Shown here: piece after piece, positions 1-7,588 of the stretch
How the letters are laid out: each line of letters opens with the position of its first letter
How positions within the stretch are numbered: the first letter of the stretch is position 1
Assembly: GCA_035910535.1 (NCBI GenBank)
Contig: JAMHXF010000094.1
Coordinates: 80,534 to 144,533 of the forward strand
Length of the DNA: 64,000 nt
Direction: 5' to 3'
DNA from: Archangium_A sp035910535
GTDB lineage: Bacteria > Myxococcota > Myxococcia > Myxococcales > Myxococcaceae
Program-made: the position numbers and the translations under genes
The notes under the pieces: model-generated
What the model was told of the DNA's origin: nothing
Database searches by the model: none
Seen by the model: the letters and a program-made list of their open reading frames with translations, nothing else

Positions 1-460
1 GGTACTCGACGGTAATCAACAGCCCGCGCTTCACCAGCGTGCGCAGGTGCGCGACGTACTTCTCACGCACCGGCGCAGGCAACGCGATGAGCGCCGCGCG
101 GTCGTAGAAGGCATCGACCTCGCCCACGTCGGTCGGCGTGACGGCGAAGAAGTCGCCCGCGAAAATGGTGATGCCCTTCGCGCGGTACGAGGTGACGGCG
201 CCGCGCTTCGTGACCGTCGCGTCGAGGCCGTGCTCGGCGAAGAATGCGCGCACGGCGTCTTCCACCAACTCCACACCGACCACCTCGAGGTCCTGCGCCG
301 CGAGCCACGCGAGGTCTTCCGACTTTCCACAGAGCGGCACCAACACGCGCTTCGCGGGCTGCAAGTGCGCGCCGTGTTGCTGCAGCGACTGGTTCGGCGT
401 GCCCTCATGAAAACCAATCTGCCCTGCGGCCCAGCGGCTCTTCCAGAAGTCGGGTTCCAT
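1..460 (-). CDS. tpm: Thiopurine S-methyltransferase, 3' part cut off by window edge
   Basis: SAM-dependent methyltransferase of the TPMT family, which methylates thiol or selenium/tellurium substrates in the cytoplasm. The first 153 codons are present; family members are usually about 215 residues, so the C-terminal quarter lies to the left of the window. The start is the ATG at 460, giving MEPDFWKSRWAAGQIGFHEG, the classic N-terminal family signature (W-x-x-R-W/IGFH). Further in come VLVPLCGKSEDLAWLA, the SAM-binding motif, and VVGVELVEDAV, the acidic motif that binds the SAM ribose, then AFYDRAALIALP, all in family order. No neighbour suggests a pathway. Strong family call; the substrate is not determinable. 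Confidence 0.9.
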   Translation of the reverse strand, partial: MEPDFWKSRWAAGQIGFHEGTPNQSLQQHGAHLQPAKRVLVPLCGKSEDLAWLAAQDLEVVGVELVEDAVRAFFAEHGLDATVTKRGAVTSYRAKGITIFAGDFFAVTPTDVGEVDAFYDRAALIALPAPVREKYVAHLRTLVKRGLLITVEY

Positions 461-547
461 GCCGTCTTCATGTCGCCGTGGTGTCGCGGCGGCAAGCGTT
501 CGTGAACGACGTGCGACGCGGAGTCACAGCGCTATGGTCGCCGCCGC

Positions 548-949
548 ATGGTCCTCCCGCTCCTCATCGCGTTGTCTGCCACGCCGAAGCCGACGAGCTG
601 TGAACAACTCTGGCCCCGGGTGTGGGCCGCGCTCGAGAAGCAGGAGTTCTCGGAGGGTAAACCGCCGCTCTTCGAGAAGGTGCCCAACGCGAAAGAGCGC
701 CTCGGCGCCGCGTGGGTAGGCGAGTGCAAGCGCTTCACCGCCGAAGAGCTGGCGTGCGCGCGCGGCGATTCACTCGAGAAAGAGCTCGCCGCGCTGAAGA
801 AGAAGCTGCAGGCCGACAAGATTCCCGCCGAAGAAATCGAGCAGGGCCTCAAGCACGTGCGCATGCACTGGTCGATTCTCGAGTGCAGAGAGGTCGACCG
901 CGCCGTCGACCGCGCGGCGAACCTCGTCGCCGTCGACGCGGGGCTTTAA
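548..949 (+). CDS. Small secreted protein of unknown function
   Basis: 133 residues. I do not recognise a family. The N-terminus (MVLPLLIALSATPKPTSC) is a short hydrophobic stretch that could be a signal peptide. The mature part is charged and probably helical, with a Lys/Glu-rich middle (residues about 75-100) and four Cys residues (positions about 18, 58, 67 and 116) that could form disulphides in the periplasm. It is transcribed away from tpm, with an 87-bp intergenic region that must hold both promoters. Coding is supported by codon composition matching the neighbours and by the absence of a better frame; function unknown. Confidence 0.6.
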   Translation: MVLPLLIALSATPKPTSCEQLWPRVWAALEKQEFSEGKPPLFEKVPNAKERLGAAWVGECKRFTAEELACARGDSLEKELAALKKKLQADKIPAEEIEQGLKHVRMHWSILECREVDRAVDRAANLVAVDAGL

Positions 950-999
950 TCAGCGCTGCTGAACGACCACCGGCGCGGGCCCAACGCCCGTGGCGAGGT

Positions 1000-1405
1000 T
1001 CATGAGACCTGCTTCGAGAGCGCCTTCAACGCGGGGAAGACGGCGGCGGCCCAGCTCGATTCGAGAAGAGGCGCCGCGACGGGCTGACTCCACTCACGGC
1101 CATTGTCTTCGTCACCGAGCACCACGACGGGGAGCGCCGGTCTCGCGCGGCGAGGCTGGCGGCGGTGCGGACGTTGACTCCGAGCGACTGCGTCGACGTC
1201 GCGATGATCAACCCACGCGCGTGCGGCAACATCTCCCCGAGCGGGAGCCGTTCGTCGTCTCCGAACCCGTAGAGATGAAAGTGCGTCGCGTACCCGCGGA
1301 GGTCTCCGAGGCGAACAGTCGAACGCCTTGTCTCCGACGACGACGAGCGGCTCTCTCTCAGCTCGTGGTCGAAGGTGCCAACGCATCGATGCGTGGCGCC
1401 TCGCC
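1000..1405 (-). pseudogene. Decayed MglA-like Ras-family GTPase fragment
   Basis: No single open frame covers this stretch, but three pieces in different frames line up in order with MglA-type small GTPases. They are LVVVGDKAFDC (about 1345-1310), then VRLGDLRGYATHFHLYGFGD and ARGLIIATSTQSLGVN (about 1318-1175), then PVVVLGDEDNGREWSQ followed by AAVFPALKALSKQV (about 1140-1003). In MglA these correspond to the LGEIRGFKTRFHLY switch region, the GVVFVADSQ strand and the C-terminal helix GVF..LKALAKLVL. The P-loop region is absent and at least two frameshifts are needed, so this is a truncated, frameshifted remnant directly downstream of the bestrophin gene. The MglA relationship is my reading by eye. 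Confidence 0.5.
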
Positions 1406-1407
1406 CT

Positions 1408-2295
1408 TCACAGCACGTACTCCCCATTGACGCTGGCCACCGGTGCCGGCAGCTCTTTCTCTCCGAGCATCTCGAGCATGTTGATTTCAATGTTCCGTGA
1501 AATCTGGTCGAGAGCAACACCGGTGGGCATCGGCTCGAATGGGTCGAGCAGCGCGCGCCCAATGGCGTGAATCGTCAGGAACACGTAGCCGATGAGCCAC
1601 CCGAACAAAACGGACCACGGCCCAATCTCGTTCCCCAGCACCGCGGTGATGCTGATGATGAAGAGCATCACGAACCACTGCGTGTAGTAGTTGTACGTCG
1701 TCGGGAAGACCGTGCCTTTGATGCGCTCGGCCTTGCCCATTTCATTCGTCAGGTTGCTCAACGCGCGCTCGAGCTCGAGCAGCTGGTACCCGTCAATGAG
1801 CCTCGCCGCGTAGGCCTCCTGCAGGTCGCGGCCCTGCATCAACAGAATGGCGTTGTGACGATTGCGCGTGCCCTGAATCACGTCGCGCTCGGCGTCGCTC
1901 AAGTACGAGCGCCACGTGCCGTTCTTCCCTCCACGCAGAAAGTCCTTGAGCGCGTAGATGAACGACACGTTCCGGCGCACCATTCGCTGCGCGCGCTCGC
2001 CTTCCCCGAAGAACGTGATGCACAGCCGCGCCCACGTGCGCGACTCATTCACCAGCCCGCCCCAGATGATTCGCCCTTCCCACCAGCGGCCGTACGCCTG
2101 GTTGTTGTTGAAGCCGATGAAGAACGCGAGCGCCGTACCGAGCAGCGACGCAATCAACGGAGGAAACTGGAAGTGCGGCTTGAGCAGGAACAGGTTGCCC
2201 ACGTACGCGAGCGTGCACGTGATGATGACCCACGCACCCTGCCGCCACGTGCCTGACACGATGCGGGCCAGCCGCACGCGCTGAGTGATGAGCAT
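1408..2295 (-). CDS. Bestrophin-like anion channel (UPF0187/YneE family)
   Basis: 295 residues, the normal length for bacterial bestrophins, which form pentameric inner-membrane ion channels. After a short basic start, residues 20-42 (WVIITCTLAYVGNLFLL) and 46-62 form the first membrane hairpin, followed by the family hallmark FIGFNNNQAYGRWWEGRIIW around residues 60-79. Two more membrane segments lie near residues 205-250 (WFVMLFIISITAVLGNEIG and a following helix), then the DPFEPMPTGVALDQISRNIE neck motif. It starts at ATG 2295 and ends just before the GTPase remnant; the gap of 14 bp to the upstream NAD-kinase-like gene suggests it is the last gene of the SPFH operon. Family assignment is firm. 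Confidence 0.9.
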   Translation of the reverse strand: MLITQRVRLARIVSGTWRQGAWVIITCTLAYVGNLFLLKPHFQFPPLIASLLGTALAFFIGFNNNQAYGRWWEGRIIWGGLVNESRTWARLCITFFGEGERAQRMVRRNVSFIYALKDFLRGGKNGTWRSYLSDAERDVIQGTRNRHNAILLMQGRDLQEAYAARLIDGYQLLELERALSNLTNEMGKAERIKGTVFPTTYNYYTQWFVMLFIISITAVLGNEIGPWSVLFGWLIGYVFLTIHAIGRALLDPFEPMPTGVALDQISRNIEINMLEMLGEKELPAPVASVNGEYVL

Positions 2296-2309
2296 TCGCG
2301 CCGTCTAGC

Positions 2310-3236
2310 TCAGTTGCCGACGAGCCGCGCCCGCTGCGCCGCCGGCCCGATGCGCGCGACGAGCCCCGAGGTGAACTGCAGCGCGTCGTCCTCCATGCCG
2401 TCACTGAAGATGACGCCACCGGAAGGCATCAACGACTCGAGCTGCAGGCGCGCGCGTCCTTCGACAAAGCCCACCGCCGAGGCCACGCTCGACTGCCGCG
2501 ACGCGAACGGCTCCCGCACCACATAGAAGAGCCGCGGGTCGCTCCAGCCCAGGTGCATCGCGTTGACGGGCTCGCCGCCGAGCGCGCTCGTCACCGCCGA
2601 CGCCATGGCGCACACGCTCGACAACCACCCCGTCGAGCCCGCACCCGTCGACACGATGACGCCGCTCGACGAGTGCCGCACCCACGCGCCGTCGCCCATG
2701 CGCAGCCGGTAGTGCGACGACACGTGCGTGCGCGCGCCCACATAGAGGTCATTGAAGGCGAGCAGCCGTTGACCATCTGACAGCACGGCCTCCGCCAGCG
2801 TGACCTCGTTGATGCGCGCGCGCTGGTTCAACGTCAGCTCCACCGCGCGCCGGACACCGTCGACACGAAACGGCAGCAACACGCCGTCGAAGCGCTCCGG
2901 GTCGGGGTTCACACCGATGAGCGGCTGCGCGCCGACGTACTTCGCGGTGTTCGCCACCAGCCCGTCCTGCCCCAGCGTCACCACCAGGTCGGTTGAAGAA
3001 AAGAGGTACGTCGGCACGAGCTCGCGGTCCAACACCTGCAACTTGAGCCCCAGCCCGTCGAGCTGCGCGCGCGTGCTCTCGAGGCTACTCGCGTAGGTGT
3101 CGTGCTCCTTCTCGTAGTCGGCGAAGTCGAGCCCGGCCTGCTGCAGGTAGAACTTCGCCTGCCCGCGCGTGTTGAAGCGCCCGATGAGACCGTCGAGGCG
3201 CGTGCGCCGCGTCACCAACACCAGCTTCTCGAACAC
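2310..3236 (-). CDS. NAD-kinase-like protein with altered GGDGT motif
   Basis: 308 residues, NAD(+)/NADH kinase (diacylglycerol-kinase-like) fold. The first nucleotide motif, normally GGDGT, reads GQDGL in LVVTLGQDGLVAN (about residue 88-100), keeping the catalytic Asp but losing the second Gly and the Thr. The second motif is well kept: LAFNDLYVGAR and then SSGVIVSTGAGSTGW (about residues 190-205), matching the SDGLIVSTPTGSTAY strand of NadK. It starts at GTG 3236, three bases after the stop of the SPFH gene, so the two are translationally coupled. The substitution may mean a changed phosphate donor or substrate. A housekeeping NadK could be elsewhere; this copy should not be assumed to be it. 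Confidence 0.8.
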   Translation of the reverse strand: MFEKLVLVTRRTRLDGLIGRFNTRGQAKFYLQQAGLDFADYEKEHDTYASSLESTRAQLDGLGLKLQVLDRELVPTYLFSSTDLVVTLGQDGLVANTAKYVGAQPLIGVNPDPERFDGVLLPFRVDGVRRAVELTLNQRARINEVTLAEAVLSDGQRLLAFNDLYVGARTHVSSHYRLRMGDGAWVRHSSSGVIVSTGAGSTGWLSSVCAMASAVTSALGGEPVNAMHLGWSDPRLFYVVREPFASRQSSVASAVGFVEGRARLQLESLMPSGGVIFSDGMEDDALQFTSGLVARIGPAAQRARLVGN

Positions 3237-3239
3237 GGC

Positions 3240-4193
3240 TCACCTCTTCGCGGGGATGAGTGAACGCAGCAGGTCTGGGCTCACGTTCAATTCACCGATG
3301 CGCTGCGCGTTTTCAGCCAGCTCACGGAAGGCGACGGCAATCATCGCGGCGGGGTCCATCTGCCCGGCAGAGAGCGCCGTCAGCACCTTCCAGTCGAGCT
3401 CGCGCACAGGCTCCAGCTTCGCGCGCAGCGAGAACGCCGCCGCCTCGGCCTGCGTGCGCTCATTGGCCGCCGCGAGCGCCACCAACTGCTCCCGCTCTTT
3501 CTCGAGGTGAATCTCGGCGGCGAGCTTCGTCTCTTGAATGTGGCGACGCTGCTCTTCGACCATCACCTCGGTCTGCAGCTCCGACTCTTTGATGCGGCGC
3601 TCCTGCTCGACGGCGGCCTTGCGGCGCTCGTGAATCGCCTCGTCGCTGCGCCGCTGCAGCGCCTCACGGGCCTCCGCTTCCAGCGCGCGCGACATCTCCG
3701 GCGTCGCGCGCACCAACAGAATCGAGAGCGCCAGCACCTCGACGCCCAGCATCTGCACCGCGTCGGCCGTCTTGAGCCCCGCGAAGACCTCACGCTCGAG
3801 CGCCCCGGTCGATGTGAGCGCCTCTTTGAGTGACCATTGCTGCATCACCGCCCGCGTCAGCACCTGCGCGGTGTGCACCAGGCGCTCATCGACCTTGCGC
3901 GGGTCATCGCTGCGGAAGGCGCCGTCGGGCGTCACCGTGAAGTCGAGCAGCGACGCCAGCTTCTTCGGCTCGGCCACGCGCCAGGTCAGCTGCCCCTGAA
4001 TCGTCACCGTCTGGAAGTCGGCCGTCACTTCAGTGAAGACGAACGGCACGTCGGCGCTCGACAGCGGCACCTGCACCAGCGTGGTGGTCGGCGCCCAGTA
4101 GAGAAACGACAGGCCCGCGCCTTCGCGCTTCACCTGCCCTCCCTTGAACTGCATCACCCACGTCGTCGGCGCCGTCTTGAGATAGCGAATCAA
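3240..4193 (-). CDS. SPFH/band 7 (stomatin-like) protein
   Basis: 317 residues. Residues 1-165 carry an SPFH domain (VPFVFTEVTADFQTVTIQGQ, LTWRVAEPKKLASLL, LGVEVLALSILLVRATPEM), followed by a long Glu/Arg/Lys-rich coiled coil (about residues 170-260) and a short C-terminal domain. There is no obvious N-terminal membrane helix, unlike HflK/C, so it may oligomerise on the membrane surface. The start codon is TTG at 4193, supported by a strong ribosome binding site, AAAGGAG, about 9 bases upstream. It heads an apparent operon with the NAD-kinase-like protein (3-bp gap) and the bestrophin (14-bp gap). Membrane organisation of the channel is a possible shared role, but that is inference. Confidence 0.85.
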   Translation of the reverse strand: MIRYLKTAPTTWVMQFKGGQVKREGAGLSFLYWAPTTTLVQVPLSSADVPFVFTEVTADFQTVTIQGQLTWRVAEPKKLASLLDFTVTPDGAFRSDDPRKVDERLVHTAQVLTRAVMQQWSLKEALTSTGALEREVFAGLKTADAVQMLGVEVLALSILLVRATPEMSRALEAEAREALQRRSDEAIHERRKAAVEQERRIKESELQTEVMVEEQRRHIQETKLAAEIHLEKEREQLVALAAANERTQAEAAAFSLRAKLEPVRELDWKVLTALSAGQMDPAAMIAVAFRELAENAQRIGELNVSPDLLRSLIPAKR

Positions 4194-4268
4194 GTGTTAA
4201 CTCCTTTCGATAGAGTCAACACGACTTTAAGCGCAGCCATTTCAGACTTCAACTCTGATTCTGCGGGC

Positions 4269-5576
4269 TCACTGACACTGCAGGGTCGACGACCAGCGCA
4301 CCGACGGGTCGAGCAACGGGCGCCAGTTCAGGTCCCACGAGCCCCAGCGGAAGGTGCTGGTGCCCGAGTAGCCGGGGTCGACGATGTTGGGCACGAAGCG
4401 CACGCCGAGGCCGGCGCTCAGGCCCGAGCAGTCGAGGCATTCGATGGTGCCCCAGTCGGTGCCGCCGTCGGGGAGCCGGTACAAGCCGCCGTCTTCGTAG
4501 TTGGTGAGCAGGCCGCCGTCTTCGAGGAGGCTGCGGCGCGCGGCATAGAGCGGGCTCGGCGCACTGAAGGGCCGCAGGAAGAACGACTTCACGTTCATGC
4601 GCAGCTCGGGTTGAAAGGTGCCGAACGAGACGGCTTCGTCACGCTCGAGGCCGTCGGTGGCGAACTTGAGCCACAGGTCGGCGTCGTCGACCCAGCCCGA
4701 CGGCAGCATCTTCCAGTCGAGCGAGGCGCTGGGCGGAGAGCCCGCGCGGCGAATGGCGGCGGTGGTCAGCTTGCCGGTCTCGACCATGGTCACGAAGCCG
4801 GCGCGCGAGTTGGCGACGGCGGCCGCGTCGGTGACGCGCAGCAGGCGATTGCCGACGGTGTCGACCCAGCTCTGCGCGGTCGAGAAGTCGTCGTACGACT
4901 CGAAGAGCCGGCGCACGTTCATGGCGCCGTCGTAGCCCTGCGAGGCGTCGACGGCGGCGGTGACGGCGCGGAACGTCGTGGCGATGGCGAGCAGCTCGGG
5001 CGCCTGAATGACAAGCGTGCCGGCGCCGCAGCCACCCTTGAGTGAGATGAAGCGCTCATTGGCCGGCTTCTCGTCGATGGCCTTGCCGGCGACCTCGGCG
5101 GCGCGCGCGAGCTTCTCGAGCTTCGGCTTGAGCGCCAGCATGGCGGCGCGGGCGTCGCCCATGGTGAGCGTGGGGTCGATGGTGGACGCGAAGCTGGGGC
5201 CGTTGTCGCGCACCGAGGGGTGCGGAATCTTCGAGCGGGCGTAGGCCCACACGGCGCTGCAGGTGGCCGTCTTCTGAGAGAGCTGTGAGAGCACGCCTTC
5301 TTTGTTCCAGAGCACGGAGCTGTCGAGGCTGGCCGTGAAGCCGACGCGCGGCGCCAGCGCCTGAATCGCGGGGTCTTCGACGAGCAGCGGCAGCGTGGTC
5401 AGCGCGTAGGCGAGCGCGTACTCACCGTTGGTGGGCACCTGGTCGAAGGCCGCTTCGAACTCGACGTTCGCGGTGCGGAAGTCGCAGTTGGAGATGGCCT
5501 CGGCGCCCTGGGTCGCGCGCTTCTGGTGATCACAACCAAAGAGAACGACGGCCAACACTGCGAAGAGTGCGCGCAT
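4269..5576 (-). CDS. Lipoprotein of unknown function, helical-repeat-like
   Basis: 435 residues, starting with the lipoprotein signal MRALFAVLAVVLFGCDH (lipobox LFGC, acylated Cys at residue 15). The mature part begins with a helical segment (ISNCDFRTANVEFEAAFDQV, ALAYALTTLPLL) resembling a TPR-like stretch, then Lys/Glu/Ala-rich helices around residues 150-180. Toward the C-terminus are short Asp/Gly/Leu-rich pieces (LLEDGGLLTNYEDGGLYRLP) and the ECLDCSGLS pair of Cys. It ends with a lone Cys-Gln. It is transcribed with but separated by 75 bp from the SPFH operon downstream. Similar proteins are common in myxobacterial envelopes; no activity can be assigned. Confidence 0.7.
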   Translation of the reverse strand: MRALFAVLAVVLFGCDHQKRATQGAEAISNCDFRTANVEFEAAFDQVPTNGEYALAYALTTLPLLVEDPAIQALAPRVGFTASLDSSVLWNKEGVLSQLSQKTATCSAVWAYARSKIPHPSVRDNGPSFASTIDPTLTMGDARAAMLALKPKLEKLARAAEVAGKAIDEKPANERFISLKGGCGAGTLVIQAPELLAIATTFRAVTAAVDASQGYDGAMNVRRLFESYDDFSTAQSWVDTVGNRLLRVTDAAAVANSRAGFVTMVETGKLTTAAIRRAGSPPSASLDWKMLPSGWVDDADLWLKFATDGLERDEAVSFGTFQPELRMNVKSFFLRPFSAPSPLYAARRSLLEDGGLLTNYEDGGLYRLPDGGTDWGTIECLDCSGLSAGLGVRFVPNIVDPGYSGTSTFRWGSWDLNWRPLLDPSVRWSSTLQCQ

Positions 5577-5622
5577 GGGCGGCGCGTGTAGCTCGTTCAG
5601 TTCTGCGCGGGCAACTGCTCGA

Positions 5623-6063
5623 CTACTTCAGCCCGAGCTCGTCCTGGAACGCCGGAGAGAGCATCGCCAGGTATTCCTCGCGGTTCTCAGCCTGGACTTC
5701 CGGGGGAACCGTCAGCTTCTTCCACGTGAGCGCCGCGCCGATTTCGCAGCTGATGAACGGGTCGCCGAGTGGCGAGACGAAGTGCACGAGCCATTTTCCG
5801 TCATCTGCTGGACAGACGACGAGGCACGCGAACTTCAAGTCATCGAAGGGTGTGAGCGCGAACACGCGAGCGCCTTTGGAGCTCGCGACAAGCCAGCGAA
5901 TGTTGGCGGTCCACTTCGCCTTCGGCAGCGCCTTGAAGCCGGCCTTGTCCTTCGCGTCGAAGCGCGCCTTCAGCTTTCTGGCTTTCGCGAGCGAGAGCGT
6001 CTGTTTAACGAGGGCCGCGCGCGCTCTGAGCCAACCAAGATGGTGCTTCGGCGACGCCTTCAT
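5623..6063 (-). CDS. Hypothetical protein, coupled to the upstream gene
   Basis: 146 residues. I do not recognise a family. The N-terminal third is strongly basic and Ala/Lys-rich (MKASPKHHLGWLRARAALVK, ARKLKARFDAKDKAG); the rest looks like a compact mixed domain (WLVHFVSPLGDPFISCEIGA, then LTVPPEVQAENREEYLAML). The ATG at 6063 was chosen because it overlaps the stop of the upstream gene as ATGA, a coupling signal seen repeatedly in this window; the open frame extends further upstream but that part shadows the upstream gene. The C-terminal AFQDELGLK end resembles short cytoplasmic proteins. Role unknown, probably linked to its upstream partner. Confidence 0.65.
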   Translation of the reverse strand: MKASPKHHLGWLRARAALVKQTLSLAKARKLKARFDAKDKAGFKALPKAKWTANIRWLVASSKGARVFALTPFDDLKFACLVVCPADDGKWLVHFVSPLGDPFISCEIGAALTWKKLTVPPEVQAENREEYLAMLSPAFQDELGLK

Positions 6064-6818
6064 GCCGGCAACAGCTCCAGCGCTGTGTTGTTGAGGTGAA
6101 GGTCGTCCTTTGCCAGCGCGCGGAAGACGATGGGCTGACCGTCGACGGTCTGGCGCTCTCCGTCGCGCAGCATCAACCCGTCGGCGAGAGAGCCGGCGAT
6201 GGCGCGCAGCAGCCCGGCCACCGCGTCCCACCGCGCACCAGGCACGTCGCGCACCACGAGGTCGGGGCGGCCGAACTTCTGCAGCCCGCGCGTATGAATG
6301 GTGGCCGTGGGCGACGTGGGCTCGGCCTCGACGATGACGTTCACGTCGGTGGTCAACGTGAAGGGGCGCCCCGCAGGCCACGAAGCGACGTCGGCGCCGC
6401 GCCAGAAGCGGTTGGTCTGTGCGTCGAGCACCACCGAGCCACCGCGCGCGATGAGCCACTGCGTCACGGCCCAGCCAGCCTGCAGGTGCAGGAGCTCATT
6501 CGTGTCGGGGCGGTTGATCAACACGGCCGTCAACTGCGTGGCGGCGTCGAGCGCGGTGATGTCTCCGTAGAGCGCCTGCGTGGCGATGGCGCGCAGCGAG
6601 CCTGAACGAAAGCCGTCGAACCACGCCGCGTCGACTGAGCGCGGCAGTTCGCGCACGTCGACGAACTTCATGGCGTCGGCCGTCGGCAACCCGAAGCGCG
6701 AGGCCGACATGGGCAGGTCCGTGCGCAGCGCACCGGGTGAAAAGACGAACAACTGGAAGACGTTCTCACCGCCTCCGGGCTGAAAAGACTTCCGCTCCCA
6801 CGTGGTCGGCGCGCTCAT
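6060..6818 (-). CDS. Hypothetical cytoplasmic protein, possibly DUF4261-like
   Basis: 252 residues, no signal peptide or membrane segment. The phrase IHTRGLQKFGRPDLVVRDVP (about residues 173-192) and the following ARWDAVAGLLRAIAGSLADG recall a small family of bacterial proteins with a conserved HTxGxxKFGxPDLE-type motif (DUF4261-like), but I am not certain. The middle holds ELLHLQAGWAVTQWLIARGG and a FTLTTDVNVIVEAEP strand. Translation of the next gene (5623-6063) starts inside its stop codon (ATGA). It lies 12 bp downstream of vapC, so it may be read through from the vapBC promoter. Function unknown. Confidence 0.65.
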   Translation of the reverse strand: MSAPTTWERKSFQPGGGENVFQLFVFSPGALRTDLPMSASRFGLPTADAMKFVDVRELPRSVDAAWFDGFRSGSLRAIATQALYGDITALDAATQLTAVLINRPDTNELLHLQAGWAVTQWLIARGGSVVLDAQTNRFWRGADVASWPAGRPFTLTTDVNVIVEAEPTSPTATIHTRGLQKFGRPDLVVRDVPGARWDAVAGLLRAIAGSLADGLMLRDGERQTVDGQPIVFRALAKDDLHLNNTALELLPA

Positions 6819-6830
6819 AGAGGCGGCCTC

Positions 6831-7259
6831 TTACGCCAGCGGGTTCTTCCAGCGAACGCTGGTGAAGCGCGCGAAGTCTGAATCGGTGCTGTTCACCTCG
6901 AGGCCGTGCTCGACGGCCAGCGCCGCGAGGTGCACGTCGGGCAACAGGTTGGCGTCTCGAACCTTCGCTGACTCGAGCAACGACCCGAAGATCGCCGCGT
7001 GACGGTCGGTCGGTTGTGGCACCCAGACCCGCTCCAACGTGAGCCACTCATCCACCTGCGCCCACGCATCCGCGATGCTCATCGGCTTCTCGTACACGCG
7101 CCGGTTGGTGACGAGTCGCGCCCAACCAAGCAAAACCGCCCACGGCAGCCCCACTCGAGCGGAACTCCACAACGTCTCTTCCCACCACTCGACCGCCGCC
7201 TTCTGAAAAGGCCCCGGCGTGGTCGCGTAAATGAGGAGGTTGGTGTCGACCAGAATCAC
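6831..7259 (-). CDS. vapC: PIN-domain ribonuclease toxin (VapC family)
   Basis: 142 residues, the usual VapC size. The PIN fold's acidic residues are visible: Asp4 in MILVDTNLLIYA, Glu in the helix near AAVEWWEE, Asp in LLPDVHLAALAVEHG (about residue 107) and the last Asp in EVNSTDSDFARF (about residue 125). VapC toxins cleave tRNA or rRNA when not bound by their antitoxin. Translation begins at GTG 7259, which overlaps the antitoxin stop as GTGA, so synthesis is coupled. The order antitoxin-toxin is standard. Confident family call; RNA target unknown. Confidence 0.9.
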   Translation of the reverse strand: MILVDTNLLIYATTPGPFQKAAVEWWEETLWSSARVGLPWAVLLGWARLVTNRRVYEKPMSIADAWAQVDEWLTLERVWVPQPTDRHAAIFGSLLESAKVRDANLLPDVHLAALAVEHGLEVNSTDSDFARFTSVRWKNPLA

Positions 7260-7498
7260 TTGAAGTCTTCCCCTTCGGCGAACGCCAGCGCTTCGGCGAC
7301 ATTGTCGACCGGGTACTTCGCAGGGCCGGTGTCGAACACGCGTTGCTTGTAGCGCTTGCGAGACGCCTGCTTTTTCTGCGGCAAGAGCCCCGCGCGCAGC
7401 GCCTCGTTCAAGACCTCCTTGAAGGTCGTCTTCCGTCGCTCGACTTCTTTCTCGAGCATCGAAAACACGTCGTCATCGAGCGTCACCGTGGTCCGCAT
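7256..7498 (-). CDS. vapB: Ribbon-helix-helix antitoxin (VapB-like)
   Basis: 80 residues. The N-terminal 45 residues are a ribbon-helix-helix DNA-binding domain: MRTTVTLDDDVFSMLEKEVE forms the strand and first helix and KTTFKEVLNEALRAGL the second. The C-terminal tail (KYPVDNVAEALAFAEGEDFK) would wrap and block the PIN toxin. ATG 7498 gives the canonical strand start. The 90-bp gap to the divergent dnaN start at 7589 must hold the promoter and the autoregulatory operator. Such antitoxins repress their own operon as dimers, stronger when bound to the toxin. Confidence 0.85.
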   Translation of the reverse strand: MRTTVTLDDDVFSMLEKEVERRKTTFKEVLNEALRAGLLPQKKQASRKRYKQRVFDTGPAKYPVDNVAEALAFAEGEDFK

Positions 7499-7588
7499 GA
7501 TGCGCTGAGCATAACCAGCCTGATGCCTTGATGCCTCCTCTCCACTTTGTTGCCGCCACCGCTCTCGCGGGCTACATCGGCGCTCTCT

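Noticed and set aside
7499..7588. Chromosomal origin next to dnaN
   Set aside because: No dnaA, recF or gyrB nearby and no cluster of DnaA boxes seen in the short gap.
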